64,000 bases of DNA from Acanthornis magna (lineage: Eukaryota; Chordata; Aves; Passeriformes; Acanthizidae), in NCBI GenBank assembly GCA_036785705.1, contig JAWUZG010000959.1, forward strand, positions 62,001-126,000, read 5' to 3'. Under the pieces are notes generated by a model. It saw only the letters and a list, made by a program, of their open reading frames with translations, was not told the DNA's origin and ran no database searches. A program made the translations under genes and the position numbers. Shown piece by piece: positions 19,170 to 33,489 of the stretch (its first letter is position 1; each line of letters opens with the position of its first letter).

Positions 19170-19800
19170 TTGGCAGTCTCATTCCAGGCCCCATCCCACC
19201 CATCCCCCTCCCCCAGACTTCATCCCACACACCAATCCACATCCCATCCCATCCCATCCCATTCAATTTTCCCCGGCAGCCACCATCGGGACCCCCCAAA
19301 ACATTCGCGTCCAGGAGACACCCCAATATCCCCCCAAGGGGCATTTGCGACTCTCCCTTGGAGTCCTGCAAGATCGAAACATCCGCGCCCTTCCCCCCCA
19401 AAAAAACCCCTTCCGGCAACCAACAAAGACATGTGGGACTCGGTGCTGGAGTCCTACAGGGTCCAAAAATTCCCCCCTCCCAAAAAGAACCCCAGGCACC
19501 GCCCAAGATATCTGGGGCGAGCTCCCCCTGCCCCGTCACCTTCGGGATGCCCCGGGGGGGCGATGCTTCCTGGGCCGAGGGTTGCGGACACAGAGAGCGA
19601 CGGACACACGTGGCAACTCCTTTTGCTGCTTCTCTTCCTGCTCCTTCTCCATCCCTCCTCTTCCTCCCACTCCTCCTCCCCCCGCCCCCCGCACTTCCTC
19701 TTCCTCCTCTGTCCCTCCTCTCCTGCCCGCTCCGCCTCCTCCTCCCCCTCCTCCTCCTGTTCTTTGGCACTCCCATCCCAGCTTTGTCTGACATCACCCC
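19170..19800 (-). other. ZNF first-exon-like cassette beside MHC leader, copy A
   Basis: It carries the shared module with polypyrimidine tract (19620-19770), exon-like stretch and the minus-strand donor CCGAAG|GTGACGGGG (exon end 19540), followed by GAGCTCGCCCC. It lies upstream of the MHC leader on the same strand. A CATCC pentamer run (19237-19262) is the short allele of the run at 49785-49825. Confidence 0.5.
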
Positions 19801-20214
19801 CGGGGCCATCCCGTGCTCAGCAGAGCATCCTGTGCTCTGTCAGCCCTCGCTGCTCTTTAGGGAAGAGTTTGGGATTTATCCCGGGCACACACATTGAACC
19901 TCACCCCAAACTGCCCCGCTCCCACTGCTGTCCCCTCGGCGTTGGGCAGGTGCTGTGCCAGGGGAAGCAGGGACACAAAGGAAGCCAAGTGCAGCCCAGC
20001 TGCCCGGGCTGATCCAGACGAGCCCCAGGGACAAGGTCCTGCAGAGCCCCACGGAGCCCTGGGCTCCTCCCTGGGAACGGGCTGTGTTGTGGCTGCCCCA
20101 GCGGCCAGAGCGAGTCCTGGAGCTCCCCCAGCGCAGCTGCAGCAGGACCCAGGTTCCACCTTCTGTGCCAGGCCCTGCCCAGGGGCCATCAGATCCATTG
20201 GCTCCGTGCAAAGG

Positions 20215-20570
20215 GGGAAGACAAGAAGAACGGATTGGAGGCAGCCACCAAGGACCTCGAGCAAATTGTTGAGGAACATGCAGACCTTGAGCTGCCGTTT
20301 GCAAAGCTGCAGCTGGCAGAGTTCTGTGGTGCAGGAGACCCAGCACGGGAAGAGGAGACCTACAAGGAGCTGCAGGACAAACACCCTGAGGCTCAAAGGC
20401 CATCATGCCCTGAATATCTGCTGGAGAAAGTTCTTCCTTACGGGAAGAGATCCCAGGATGAGGCAAAAGCAAAGTTCATGGCTGGCGACAAGATTCCCAT
20501 GCAGAGAGAGCAGAGGAGGGACTGTGGGCGGAGGCTGGGAGGAAGGAGGGGTGTGGAGGTTGTTTCTTAG
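20215..20570 (+). pseudogene. Coiled-coil-like exon, unidentified, copy A
   Basis: A frame reads LEAATKDLEQIVEEHADLEL and continues AKLQLAEFCGAGDPAREEE-TYKELQDKHPE, a charged, heptad-rich segment. The same segment is kept at 58012-58239 (+) and 48829-48602 (-), with substitutions but an open frame. This suggests a once-coding exon. I do not recognise the family. It lies divergently from the MHC class II leader in each copy. Confidence 0.4.
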
Positions 20571-20953
20571 GGTTTGTTTTAGTTGTCCTTCTCCTACTGA
20601 GATTTGTTTAGAAATAAATTCCATTAATTTCCCCAGCTTGGGTTTCTGGTGCCCCTGATGGTGAGCAGTGAGTGACATCTCTCTGCCCTTAGCCCAGACC
20701 AGAGCCTTTCCTGCTGCGTTCTGTGTCCTGCACCTGTGAGGAGAGTGCCAGAGCGGCTCTGGTGGCACCGGGCACCCGGTCAGGGCCAGCCCAGCCCAAT
20801 AATCCCTGCCATTCATTCCCTGCACTCCATGGCTAAGTGGCCGCAGGGCAGGTCCGGCTGCGCGGGCAGGCAACTCCAGAAGCACCAACTGTGCCAAATG
20901 GGACAGAAGGAGGAGGCAGGGGGTGCCGGGGGTGAATCTCCTTCCTCCGCGCC

Positions 20954-21512
20954 GGCCGATTAGGTCTAATATGACATAAATTATCATTTATTAGACATGG
21001 TAAATAACAGACATTAGACTTGGGACAAAACTACATACTACACAGAACAACTGCATAACTACAAATAGCTAAGAATTCAGCGTGCAATAAAGGTACCTAT
21101 TATTCTTGTTATTGCTAGCAAAGGAAATACAATTTAGGAAACCAATGTATCTTACCAAACTCCAATTTGGTGACATTAGAATCCTCACTCAATCCTCGAG
21201 GGAGTTCCCACAGGGCTGTGTCCAGACCCTGGGGAGAAGCTTTTTCATGCTCCAGTGTCCATGTCGAAAAGCTTCTACCTCTGTAATATTTCATGTGTCC
21301 TTTATAGTGTAAAAGTGTGTCTTTCGGTCACGTCCTCATTTCTTTCATCTCTCTCCACATCCTCTCTCCATACCAAGATGTGGGTTCAAGGCTGGAGATG
21401 TCAGACTGTCAGGCACCAAGAGATAACTTCTTGATGGGCTTTTGACTCAATCTGAGTTATCTATGCACCAGCCATGGAGAGAGAGGTGTGTGGGAGGGGA
21501 CATCCTGCCACA
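20954..21512 (-). repeat. Truncated 3' LTR (left arm)
   Basis: It starts TGTGGCAGGATG in element sense and stops at CCTAATCGGCC. The last roughly 125 bp present in the 5' LTR are absent. The break is identical in the right arm, and the joined flank matches copy C near 58739, which has no element. Confidence 0.85.
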
Positions 21513-22340
21513 TTCCACCCCTGTGACCAAAGGCGCTAACTTTTAACTCATGAAGTGATAGTACAGGTATCTCTTGCCTCCATGCTATGAAAGTACTCAC
21601 GTTCATAATGTGTGCACTATTATTCAATATTTTAGTATACATTGCTTTCCTAAGTTGTATTATTCTTTAATCGAACTTTGATTGATAAGAAGCACCTGCT
21701 GTTGCTTCAGCTTATGGGTTTATGTAGTAGATTATGTAACACAAAAATATATATTATGGAGACAATTTAACAAGTCATTTATACTTGTGTTGATATTAGT
21801 CCACGTAGGGTAGATTGTTTTCCACCCTTTGAGTCTTAGGGCTATAGGAAGATGAGGTGTAAATCAGGAGCAAAGAAGAGTTTGTGGAGGTAGTTTCTTG
21901 ATTGTAGCAACAGGACGAGTCCAGTAAATGATCAGTGACTTTTTCACTTCCCTTCGTGCTTTTCAGTCCAATTTTTTCTTCAGTGGAGTTTAGTGTTTCA
22001 CCTATTTTTGCTTAATATATCAAGTGTTAGACAATTCCACAATAATTTAGACAGATACACATATGTAGATACATATATATATAATTAGTTTGATTGTCTC
22101 AGGGGATGTGATGACTTAATTTGTTTTACTTATTTAGAATGTAATTCTAATTGACATTTTTATAAAATGGATTAGGTTCTATTTAGGATGTAATCCCCTC
22201 TTTCTCACTGTGACAATCAGAGTAAAGGCATAGAAACACCAAAGTAATACATGTAGAAACTACAAAGGATATACATAAACATTAATTGAAATTACCAAAA
22301 TTATCAAATCATTTAGTCCTTCCATAGTACTAAATAAGGT

Positions 22341-22760
22341 TTAGAGAAAATGGTTTTCGCCAGATTTACATATTTTGTTGGTCCTAATTTGGCAAATTTG
22401 GAATATGATCCATATACTGAACCTCAGTGTTAGGACTACAATTATTACACCAATTAGTTTTCCTATGGTTGCATTTGGATTTGGAATCCATGAAGCTATC
22501 CAATTGAATATATTTGTTTTTCGATCCTTCTGGTTTTCGTGTAAGATTCCAGTGTTTTTCCTATTTTTCTTTAGATTAGTTTGTATTCTTAGGGTTTGAT
22601 ACACAGCAGCTGGTGTTGACAACTGTGCATACTCCACCTTTGGAGTTTAACTGCAAATCCAAAGCTATTTGGTTTTGCTGGACTACCTTTAAGAGGCTGG
22701 AAACTTCTTGTTGCAAAGCACTGATTGCATTATTTGTTTAGCTTTGTATGTTTAATGATT
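22341..22760 (-). pseudogene. env transmembrane-subunit remnant (left arm)
   Basis: Element-sense frames give SLLKVVQQNQIALDLQLNSK and then CTVVNTSCC, a C-x6-CC motif of gammaretrovirus-type transmembrane subunits. After a frame change come IASWIPNPNATIGKL and a strongly hydrophobic anchor, LIGVIIVVLTL. The surface subunit is not recognisable. The frameshift after the CC pair is shared with the right arm, so it predates the duplication. Confidence 0.7.
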
Positions 22761-24859
22761 TTGGAAATATTTATTTCTCTTACAAGTTTGTGGAATCCAG
22801 AGGATTTTTCAGTTTAGGAATTTAGATTTTGTTTGTATCTTGTTATAAAAGATCGTAGGTGTCCTTGGGGGAATTCTGATTTATCAATTATGTTTATTTC
22901 TGGAACAACTGTACCGATGAGCATCTACCCTGCTCTAGAGGGGGTAGAGCTTTTTTAGCTTGATGTTTACAAAGCTAGTAGTATTCTATATTATTTGGAA
23001 TAGGCTCACCAGGGTGTGGTTAAAATGCCTTTTCCAGCTATGTCTAGATATGAATGAGGCTTGGGATACAGCCACATTTAGGTAACTTCATTCTTTGGTG
23101 TGAAGTCAGCCCTGGTATCTCTAGACATCTGTGAAAACAAGAGGTTTTAACAGTTACTGTATTTACTGTTAGAATTCGTTGGTTTGGATTGTTTTGGTTT
23201 CTTTTCCAGCCAGAGCATCATTCTGGCAGGAGGAATACCATTGGAAAAATATGCTTGGTGTAGGAATTCCTCTTTTTCAAGGGTCATGTAACCTTTGCTA
23301 TAGGCATGTTTAGGAAAAACAACATTGTTAGGTTTTGTAGGGATGGCTGATTAGCCATATGCATTCTTGTAAACATTGATCTGTAAACAATATTACAATT
23401 AACATTTTGATTACAGCAAATCAAAAGTTACTGTGTAGTCCAGTATGGCTTCTTTGTTTCTGGCATGGCTTTATTCATTTGCAGGAGTCTAGGAGTTTCA
23501 GTAGTTTTTCCCAGCAGTCTTTTCTCCTGTCTCTTGAGCAGTTTCTTGTTTCACGTCCAGGTGCACCTAACTTCTATCTAGTGAAGGTATCCTTAAACAT
23601 TTAAGGTTAATAGAGAAATAAGACCAATACAACTTCAGCAAAAACAGATGTGTTTTTTATGGAGAGCTATGATAGCAGTTCCATTTCTGGTCTCTAGTTG
23701 CAGCCTCAGGGCTATATTCACTGCTGTCAGGCAGAGGCAGTGGAGGAGTGGTTTGCAAGGCTTAGGTTTTGTATTAGCATGCCTGCTTTTAGTGGCAATT
23801 ACTTGTAAGTGTTAATTCATTGACACATCTTTTTGGTATAATAAGTTTGTAAAGTATAGTTAGTTGCATGAATTTTTAATTCATCCTATAAGGATTTTTC
23901 AGGACTGAGTCTGTAAAAAACAACCATTCAAATCCTTTTTTGTTTAAACTTCATTTCTCTTCACTTACCAATCTAACACTTCCACTCCCACAATTATCAT
24001 ATGGCACCAACCCAAAACTGCAAATTAATTAATCATACACTTTCTTTGTCTTTCTTTTTATGACCAGTTAGCTTTCAATTTCTCATCAGTAACACTCTTC
24101 AGTTTTTAAAGTAGACATTTCTGACTCTAGAGTTTGAAACAAATGCAGGAGTGTTTCAGGAATGAGTGTGTGTTTTCCTTTCACTTTTGGAAGTTGGTTA
24201 TATTTTTTATTTTGCTGCTAGTTTTCTTTTGCAATGTTGCAGAGTGAGGTATCACTGGTATCAGCTTTTGCTTCTAGTATGTAATTGAAAGCAAGGCTTG
24301 GTGAGGTTAAGGGATAGGAAAAAACAGTTTCGTTTCTCTCTTAGGTAAGAGGGCTTTTAGTCGTTCATCTTTTCTTTTAGCAGTGTACAATCTGCATTTC
24401 TAAAGCTGTGCTCTTGGCTGCATGGAAATAGCTTGGGCACTGGCCTAGGGGCACATACTCTTTGCACCTTTTTTTTCCTAGTGGTGTCAATTTGCATTTT
24501 CAAGGTTGCTTCTGTGGCTGCCCAAAACAGCTCAGTGGCCACCAGCACACACAAATGAAATAAACTTTACAGTAGTTGCAAAATTTACTGCAGGTATTGG
24601 ACTTGCTTTTTCTAAAGGGAAAAGATTTTTGTCCCCAAAAGTAACTGTCAAATTTCTCAAAGAGTGAGGGAATGACAGTTTTTAGTTACACACAGAGGAG
24701 TTTTAAAGGGATACTTATTAGCACATGTAGGAAAAACAGCATACACAAAAATTCCATAGGCATTCAAAGCATGCTTTAACACTCAACCAATTTTCATCTT
24801 ACTCTTACAGGCGTCCCCTTGGTATATATACATATGTGTATATGCCGGCAAAACACAAA

Positions 24860-24905
24860 TTATAATTCACACGCATCCACACACACCACACACGCACACA
24901 CAAAA
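24860..24905. repeat. CA microsatellite in the ERV interior
   Basis: An imperfect CA run. The right-arm counterpart is a TG run at 44148-44180. It belongs to the retroelement interior and is not a separate feature of the locus. Confidence 0.8.
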
Positions 24906-25469
24906 ATATTCCAAAGTGATAGTTGGAAATACATGCAAAGAAACAGCAACAAAATCAACAGGTATTCAGACGTGTTCAAGACCCCTCCATGCACACACAC
25001 AGACACATTTCAAAGGGAAAATTAAAACATTGGAGTGAACTCTGTGGTTATTACAGAAAATTCAGGAACATGATTCTTTCCTAGTATTTTATGATTTTTT
25101 TGGAAAAACCTCCTTCTAGTAGTGGGAAGTAGATATGATATCTACTTTAGGAATTACAGCTTGGCCTGTCAGCTACTCATTGTTGGAGTTGTACTCCCTA
25201 GAAGGAATTTGGTATTTAGTCAAAAGCAGGCAACACATAAATTGCTGTTTATTTACGTGCAAATGCCTACAGTGTAGTAGCATTCCATGTTAGTATTAAG
25301 TTTTAAGGATTAGTTGTTAAACATTAGTTTTTATTTGCCCCTTTTCAAACAGAAAAGCTTTAAGTAGAATACATCCTAAATATAATTAGATCATAACAAA
25401 TTTTAGCAGTGTAAAAGGTAAGGTTTTCTTTACTCTTACAGTTTAGTAGACATAGGAGTGATTGGAAGT

Positions 25470-26385
25470 TTATTGTATTGCAGGAATGTGGGGGAGCTGG
25501 GTCTTAAGGGTTTGTCTGTCTTCTCTGCAAGAGAAGGATTGGGGACTGATTTTTTTCCCCCCTCTCTCTGTGTCATATCGGGTTTGGATTGCCGCTTTTT
25601 CCCTCCACACTGCTTGCGGGCAGTTGACAGTTAATGCAGTCTTTGGAGAGGGTTTCGTGAGTTGTGTAATTTTGTTGATTAGTAAATCAGGTGGCTTTGG
25701 TTCACTCACAGTCCAGAATTCATTTTCCCCAGTGAGACAAAATTTTAACAGATATTTAATATCTGTTTCTCCTGCACTTGGAATGTTTGTTAATAGCAGG
25801 GAATTCCAGAGAAATGGTTTGATCACTTTTCTTCTCTGGCTACCTTTGAGTTTTTCAGAGATTTTAGTCTTAATTATGGAATTCAATTTAGGTTTTGGAA
25901 TTTCTCTCTTCTTAAGAGATAGGCATTCTGTGCTTTTGTTAGAATCCAATTCAACATTTGAATCACTAATTTCATCAGGGTTTTTCTGAATTTCATGACT
26001 CTCATATTTAGGTGATGTTATCAACTCTGGAATTTCTTTAACATTTACAGAGTTGGGGTTTTCTGATGATGTTAATTCCAATTTTTCTTCCAAGGTTTTT
26101 GTTCTTTCCTTGGCATCTTTTAGCTCTTGCTTTAATTTGTTATGCTCTTATATAATTTCCGTCTGCCAATCACATGCAGCTTTTAGATATACAGCAAGTG
26201 CATGAGAAATGATATTTTCTCTATTTTTATTTGTCAGTATATCTTGCGGTTCATATAACTTCTTATGGATTTTCTCCCACTTAAGCCAGTTACCTGCTGG
26301 AAGAGGATTAGGACTGTGCCTCCGTAAGCAGTTTGTTAAGTCTTTAGTCTGATTATTTGAATCGTTTGCCGTTATCCTGCCGACT
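25470..26385 (-). pseudogene. gag-like frame of the ERV (left arm)
   Basis: The frame starts shortly after the possible primer site and reads NWFKWEEIHKKLYEPQDLL, then an in-frame TAA, then a 207-codon open stretch rich in Glu, Lys and Ser. No zinc knuckle or major homology region is seen. Assignment to gag rests on position. The same stop occurs in the right arm. Between the arms the 207 codons differ at only about four amino acids. Confidence 0.55.
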
Positions 26386-26394
26386 ATGCCAAAA

Positions 26395-27080
26395 TGTTAT
26401 GAATGGGGACAGGAGCTTTAGCTAAATCTCTGCCTTTGCCCAGGCATTTGGCAGCAGGCAGGAGCTCTTATTGGGGTGGGCAGCACCCCAAGACACGGTC
26501 TCGTTTGCAAGTTCTTTAATAATGGCCGATTAGGTCTAATATGACATAAATGATCATTTATTAGACATGGTAAATAACAGACATTAGACTTGGGACAAAA
26601 CTACATACTACACAGAACAACTGCAAAACTACAAATAGCTAAGAATTCAGCGTGCAATAAAGGTACCTATTATTATTGTTGTTGCTAGCAAAGAAAACAC
26701 AATTTAGGAAACCAATGTATCTTACCAAACTCCAATTTGGTGACATTAGAATCCTCACTCAATCCTCGAGGGAGTTCCCACAGGGCTGTGTCCAGACCCT
26801 GGGGAGAAGCTTTTTCATGCTCCAGTGTCCATATCGAAAGGCTTCTACCTCTGTAATATTTCATGTGTCCTTTATAGTGTAAAAGTGTGTCTTTCGGTCT
26901 CGTCCTCATTTCTTTCATCTCTCTCCACATCCTCTCTCCATACCAAGATGTGGATTCAAGGCTGGAGATGCCAGACTGTCAGGCACCAAGAGATAACTTC
27001 TTGATGGGCTTTTGACTCAATCTGAGTTATCTATGCACCAGCCATGGAGAGAGAGGTGTGGAGGGGGACATCCTGCCACA
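26395..27080 (-). repeat. 5' LTR (left arm)
   Basis: 686 bp, TGTGGCAGGATG to ATAACA, with AATAAATGATCATTTATG as the polyadenylation region. It differs from the arm's own 3' LTR by a few percent at most over the shared 560 bp. Confidence 0.88.
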
Positions 27081-27084
27081 GCTA

Positions 27085-27960
27085 CTCACAGAGCCCTGTC
27101 AAGGGGGCAGGGGGATGTGGGTCCCCCTACGGCAGGGTTTGGGCTCTACCCAGGGCCATGTGGGGACCACACAGGACCAGTGGGGGATGGGGGACACGGG
27201 TTTTGGGGATCCCCGTGAGACCTGTGAGATGGGTGAATGAGAGGGGTGATAGCAGAGCTGGGGGACCCGCGGCCACCTGGAGAGGGGAGCCTTGGGACCC
27301 TGAAATGGGGACTCCAGAGAAAGAGGAGGAGAAGGGATGGAAGAGGAGGAGCGGGAGGAGGAGAAACAGAGGGGGAGGAGCGGGAGGAAGAGGAGGGACG
27401 AAAAAAGGAGCGGGCTGGCACCGCGCGGTCTGGGTCTCCCTGAATTTGCAGTCCCCCGTGGACCATCGCCGCTCCATGCTGCAGGTGAGCGGGGAGGGGG
27501 AGCTCGCCCCAAATATACGGGGGGGGTCCCTGGGTTTGGGGATTTTTGTGAAGGATGTTTAGAGTTTGTATTACTCCAAAGCGAAGCCGCAAATGCCCCT
27601 CGGGGGGACATCAGGGGGTCACCGGGAGGTGTTTTTGGGGGGTCCCGATGGCAGTGCAAGCAGAGCCCCGATGGGGGCGGGGGGATGCAGGTCGTGCCCG
27701 CGGTGGGGGTTGGGCTCTGCCCGGGCCGGGCCCTCCAAGCTCTCCCCGGGGCCTCGTGCGGACCGGTGGGGGAGGGGGGGACAGCGGTTTTGGGGACCCC
27801 CGGGAGCCCCGGCTTCCCTAAGCGGGACCCCAGGGAGAGGATAGCCCCAGAACTGTGGAGCGGGGACCCCGCGAGGGGGAATCCTTGGGATTGCCGGGAC
27901 CCCCGGCGGGGGGTCTGGGGGCTGGAGGGGCGGGATGGCCGGAAAGGGGTTCAGGGCTGC
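27085..27960 (+). other. ZNF1 first-exon cassette
   Basis: A purine-rich tract (27310-27410) is followed by an exon-like stretch ending ATGCTGCAG|GTGAGCGGGG (exon end 27484), then GAGCTCGCCCCAAATAT. In register it mirrors 41980-41090. It is inferred to hold the untranslated first exon of ZNF1, with the minisatellite and 2.1 kb of intron before the ATG exon. The 5' end of the ERV abuts it. Confidence 0.6.
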
Positions 27961-27964
27961 CGGG

Positions 27965-29390
27965 TCCTGGAAGTGGCTGCTCCCAGTATGAGCCCAGTTG
28001 CCCCCCCCACCCCGTGTGGTTCCAGTTTCCTCGTCACTCCCAGTATGAGCCCAGTCATTCCCAGTATGATCCTGGTCACTTCCCCTCACTTCCTGTAGGA
28101 TCCCTGTTGCTCCCAGTCATTCCCTATTATGATGCAATTAGCCCCCAGCACGGTCCCAGTTGCTCCCAGTTCCTTCCTCTTTTACCCAGTGTGTTCCCAG
28201 TTCTCCCAGTTGCCCCTAGCATAGTCACAGTCACTCCCAGTACAATCTCAGTATGAGTCCAGTGTGATGCCAGTGTCTCCCAGCAGGGCCCCAGTCACTC
28301 CCACTTGCGCCCAATTCCCCCCAGTATGGTCCCAGTTCCCACCAGCACATTCCCAGTCACTCCCAGTGTGGTGCCAGTCACCACCTGCATGGTCTCAGGC
28401 ACTCCCAGTATATCCCAGTTGCCCCGAACACTTTCGAAGTCATTCCCAGGCACTCCCAGTTCCCTCAGCATGGTTCAGTTGCCCCCAGGATTATCCCAGT
28501 CACTGCCAGTAGATCCCAGTTGTCAGCAGCATGCACCCTGTCATTCCCAGTTGTTCCCAGTGTATCCCCATTTGGCTTCCAGCATGGGCCTAGTAGCTCC
28601 CAGTAAGCCCCAGTCAGGGTCCACTGACACCCACTATAATCCCAGTATGATCCCAATCCCTCCCAGCATGATGCCAGTGGCCCTCAATGTGATCCCAGTT
28701 GCTCCCTGTCAATGCCAGCATGAGCCCAGTGGCCTCCAGTATGATCCCCGTGACTCCCTGTCTCTCCCAGTATATCCCAGTTGCCCCCAGCATGTTCCAA
28801 GTCATTCTGACTTCCAGTTGCTTTCAGTGTGATTTAATAGCCCACAGCCACTTCCAGTCAATGCCACTGTGATTCCCACCACCCTCAGTGTGATCCCAGT
28901 CTCCCTCAGCATGGGCCCAGCTGCTCCCACTGTGATCCCAGTATGATCCCAGTTGCCCCCAGCATAGTTCCAGTTATTTCCTGTTCCTCCCAGTGTGATC
29001 CCAATTGCCCCCAGTGGCCCCTAGTATAGTCCCAGTCCCTCTCAGCAGTGTCCGAGTCATGCCTAGTGTCTCAAAGTGTGGTCCCAGTCACTCTCACTTA
29101 CTCCTAGTTTCCCCCAGAGTGGTCCCAGATGTTCCCAGAGTGGTTCCATTCAGCCCAGTATAGTCACAGACACTCCCAGTATATCCCAGTGTCCCTCAGC
29201 ATGCTCATAGTCATTCCCAGGCACTCCCAGTTGCTCCAGTAAGGTTCTAGTACCCTCAGAATGATCCCAGTCTTTCCCAGTTACTCCCAGTCTCCCCCAG
29301 CATGGTTCTAGTTTCAGTAAGTTGCCCAAAGTGTGGTCCCAGTTTGTCCCAGTATGATCCCAGTTGTGGTCTCAGTCCCCCTCCACAAAC
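27965..29390. repeat. CTGGGA minisatellite, block 3 (reversed)
   Basis: The array is in inverted orientation (CCCAGT units on the plus strand), as expected for the palindrome arm and for a plus-strand ZNF gene. It is 1.4 kb long against 3.3 kb in the right arm, so array length has changed since the arms separated. Confidence 0.95.
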
Positions 29391-29636
29391 CCCACACATC
29401 GCAAGCAGGACCCAGAGAGAGGAGACCCCCAGAAGCTCCAAGTGGCAAGACCTAAGAGGGGGAACTCCGGGGAGAGTCTTTTTTGGGGCTGAATCCTGGT
29501 GTTCTTCAGGTTTTTATGCACCCCAGATGCCCAGTGACTTCTAAAGATGGAATTGGACACAGTGACCTTCATACCCAATGCAGTCACCCCTTGTTTTCCC
29601 CCAAACCAGGATTTCCCATTCCCAAACCTTGGCTGG

Positions 29637-31185
<1,549 letters not shown>

Positions 31186-31579
31186 GGGAAGCCCTGTGAG
31201 TGCCCTGAGTGCAGGAAGAGCTTTGTGCGCTGCTCCAACTTCATTCCCCATCAGAGGAGCCACGTTGGGAAGAGCCCTGGTGCTCCATATTCCCTGTGAC
31301 TCACATTGGGAAGACACCTGGCAGGTGATCTCCACGTCCTTCTGGATCTCCGTAGGCACCTGGATGAACACAGGCCCCCTTCTAATGTACATCCCCCCCC
31401 ACCCCCCTTGTTTTTTCTTTGTGTCTCTGTTCTTTTTCTCTAAGTCCAGGGATTTAGCACGGCCTTGGGTGAGTAACAATCTGTGTCAATTAATGGAATT
31501 CCTATGGAATTTATGCTTCCTCCCATTGCTTCTGTCACTTCTCAGTGTCTGGCCTTATCTACCAGCAAGCCCCACAGTT
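31186..31579 (+). other. ZNF1 3' flank with a degenerate extra finger
   Basis: After the stop codon the sequence still resembles half a finger ([20 protein letters not shown]), so the ancestral array extended further. The same post-stop relic follows ZNF2 and ZNF3, which means the stop is shared and old. The rest is untranslated-like DNA. Confidence 0.6.
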
Positions 31580-32023
31580 TGTTTGTAGAGACATCTCCCT
31601 CTCATTCCTTTCATAATTAAGCTTTTAAACAAGATATACTAACAATAGAAATAGCTAGCAGACTGACCACAAGAAGAGCTGAACCAGCACACATCGACAG
31701 TGCAGAGAGAGAGGTGAAAAGTGCACTAATGAGGAAGACTTGGGGCCTTCATCCCGAAGACCCCTGCCCAGGACCACCAGAATGCACTGCACAAGCGCAA
31801 GTAGGAGTGAACGTATATAAATGATTTCTTGGAACTAATCATAGTAACTCCACCTAATGTTGCATATGTATGAACTTATAATGAATATGTATACCTTTGT
31901 GTAGTAAAAGCTGAGCAAGGAAACATTCGGCATGCACGCTTGGAGGAAAGATCCCCCGTGCATCCAGCGCTGAACAAATAAATACCTGCTTTAGAGACCT
32001 TTGTCTATAGAGTTTTATTGTCA
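31580..32023 (+). mobile_element. Solo LTR, copy 1
   Basis: It runs from TGTTTGTAGAGACATCTC to TTTATTGTCA, with a TATATAA box near 31815 and an AATAAA signal near 31977. A close copy sits in the same place between ZNF3 and its SRCR exon (54027-54467), so it was inserted before that duplication. It truncates the first SRCR exon compared with the full form at 15808. No clear target duplication was found. Confidence 0.65.
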
Positions 32024-32029
32024 CCCTCT

Positions 32030-32599
32030 TTGGTGGGATTCATCTGGAGGGACTCATGGCACTGGGATGAGACTGAAGCCCACTCGGAGCAGTGCCCGGT
32101 GACTGCCCTGGGGGCCTCACCCTGCTCCCACGGGAACGCTGCTGCTGTCCTTTGCTCAGGTGAGTGTTGGGCAAACCCCAGCCTGGCTGCTGTGGTGCCC
32201 AACTGCCCCCAGCAGCAGCAGCAGCAGCCGGGGGATCCCCAGTGCCCCTGGGGTGCTGACATCTCTGCTGTCCCCAGGCCCTGCCGTCTCCATGTCCCTG
32301 TGGCTGGTGGGCGGCAGGAGCTGGTGCGACAGGCACGAGGAGATCCTGCAGGGCTGGATGTGGGGCAGAGTCCTGGAGGAGCAGTGGGACGTGCAGGGGC
32401 CAGCATTGTGTGCTGGCAGCTGCGGGGTGGCAAGGCAGAGACAGCCGACATCCCCCAAAAGCTCAGCGGGGTCGGGACCCGTGGGCTGTGAGGGGTCTGC
32501 TGGGCAGGGCACGAGGCCCATCTGGCCCTCTGCAGCACCTCCCTGCCCGAGCAGCACCATCTGCAGAGCTCGTGGAGGGCGTTGGAGTCACATGTTGGG
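32030..32599 (+). pseudogene. SRCR-domain exons, copy 2
   Basis: The tail of one SRCR exon (to 32159, with intact donor CAG|GTGAGT) is followed by a second exon (32278-32599). The second starts after TGTCCCCAG and reads VSMSLWLVGGRSWCDRHEEI, then GRVLEEQWDVQG and, in another frame, VGVTCW before a GGTGAGC donor. These are start, middle and end landmarks of an SRCR domain. Frame changes inside the second exon break it. The 5' half of the first exon was replaced by the LTR. Confidence 0.72.
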
Positions 32600-32689
32600 G
32601 TGAGCAGCAGTGCAGGGCACCCCAGGTGACAGGCTGGGTGGCCCTGACAGCCACCGTGGGTGGTCCTGCCCCAGGGAAAGGGCAGGTTC

Positions 32690-33480
32690 AGTGCTGGAGG
32701 CACCACTGAGAGCAGAAGTGCCACCAGCAGATCCAGGGATGGGGAGGAGATGCACGAGGGCTTCAGATGGGCAAACACAGCAGTGCTGACAAACAGGGAC
32801 ACCATGGCCACGGGAGGGAGGCATGTGGAAAAGGCTTTGTGCCAGTCCTGCTCAGAGGGGACTCAGCACAGCCCTGAAGATCTGTACATAGGAGAAAACA
32901 ATGAACACGAAACACTCAGAGCCTAAACAGGCACTAACCACGATAAGCCAAACTTCCCAGAGGTGATGTGAGTGTGAGCAGGAGAGCTTCAGGATCTGGG
33001 GGATTTCACAGAAGAACTGGCCCAGGCCATTGCCCTGGCACAGGGGCAGGGAAAATGGATTGGCTGTGTGCAGCAGAGCAGTGAGAAAGCCACTGGCCCA
33101 GGCAGCTGCTGCCATGTGGGCGTAAGCTCTGCTGCCCAGGAGGGTCCCGTGGTGCAGGGCTTTGCAGATGGACACAGAGCAATCATAGGACATGACTGTG
33201 GGGAGAAAACACTCTGCAGATGCAAAGCAAAGAAAGAAAAACAGCTGAGCAGCACATTCTGCATAGGAGATGGCCCTGGAGTCCCAGAGGGAAGTGTGCA
33301 TGGCTTTGGGGACAGTGGTGCAGATGGAGCCCAGGTCGAGCAGGGAGAGGCTGAGGAGGAAGAAGAACATGGGGCTGTTGTTCCAAAGGAGTGTTTGAGA
33401 TCATTTAAAGAATCACCAGCAAGGGGGCGTAGGTAAAAACCAGACTTTCTATAAAGTGATGGCACAACAGAGTTCATTGG
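32690..33480 (-). pseudogene. OR14-like olfactory receptor pseudogene, copy 2
   Basis: This is the longest OR fragment. It runs from the end of helix 2 (MFFFLLSLSLLDLGSICTTV) through helices 3-5 (QFFCEIPQILKLSCS, FVFIVFSYVQIFRAVL). After a frame change come helix 6 and the start of 7, ending SVVPPALN. The DRY-type motif reads MSYDCSVSIC, with arginine and tyrosine lost. The N-terminus and first helix are missing or out of frame, and the final NPxxY is cut off. Receptor function is therefore excluded. It is head-to-head with SRCR copy 2, as in the other two cassettes. Confidence 0.85.
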
Positions 33481-33489
33481 CACAGTTCA

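Larger units (their letters stand above)
20954..27080 (-). mobile_element. gag/env LTR retroelement, left palindrome arm
   Basis: A 6.13-kb ERV in minus orientation. The 5' LTR is 26395-27080 and the 3' LTR 20954-21512 (truncated). A leader follows the 5' LTR with TGGCATAGTCGGCAGGAT as a possible primer site. Internal DNA is AT-rich, with a gag-like frame near the 5' end and env transmembrane remnants near the 3' end. No reverse transcriptase or integrase motif is seen in the 4.9-kb interior. It is about 98-99% identical to the inverted copy at 41976-48103. No target duplication could be found because the 3' LTR lacks its end. Confidence 0.9.

Noticed and set aside
18460..19791. A 443-codon proline- and arginine-rich frame
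   Set aside because: Its composition follows the CpG-rich MHC leader flank. The matching stretches in the other copies differ by frameshifts, and no domain is recognisable.
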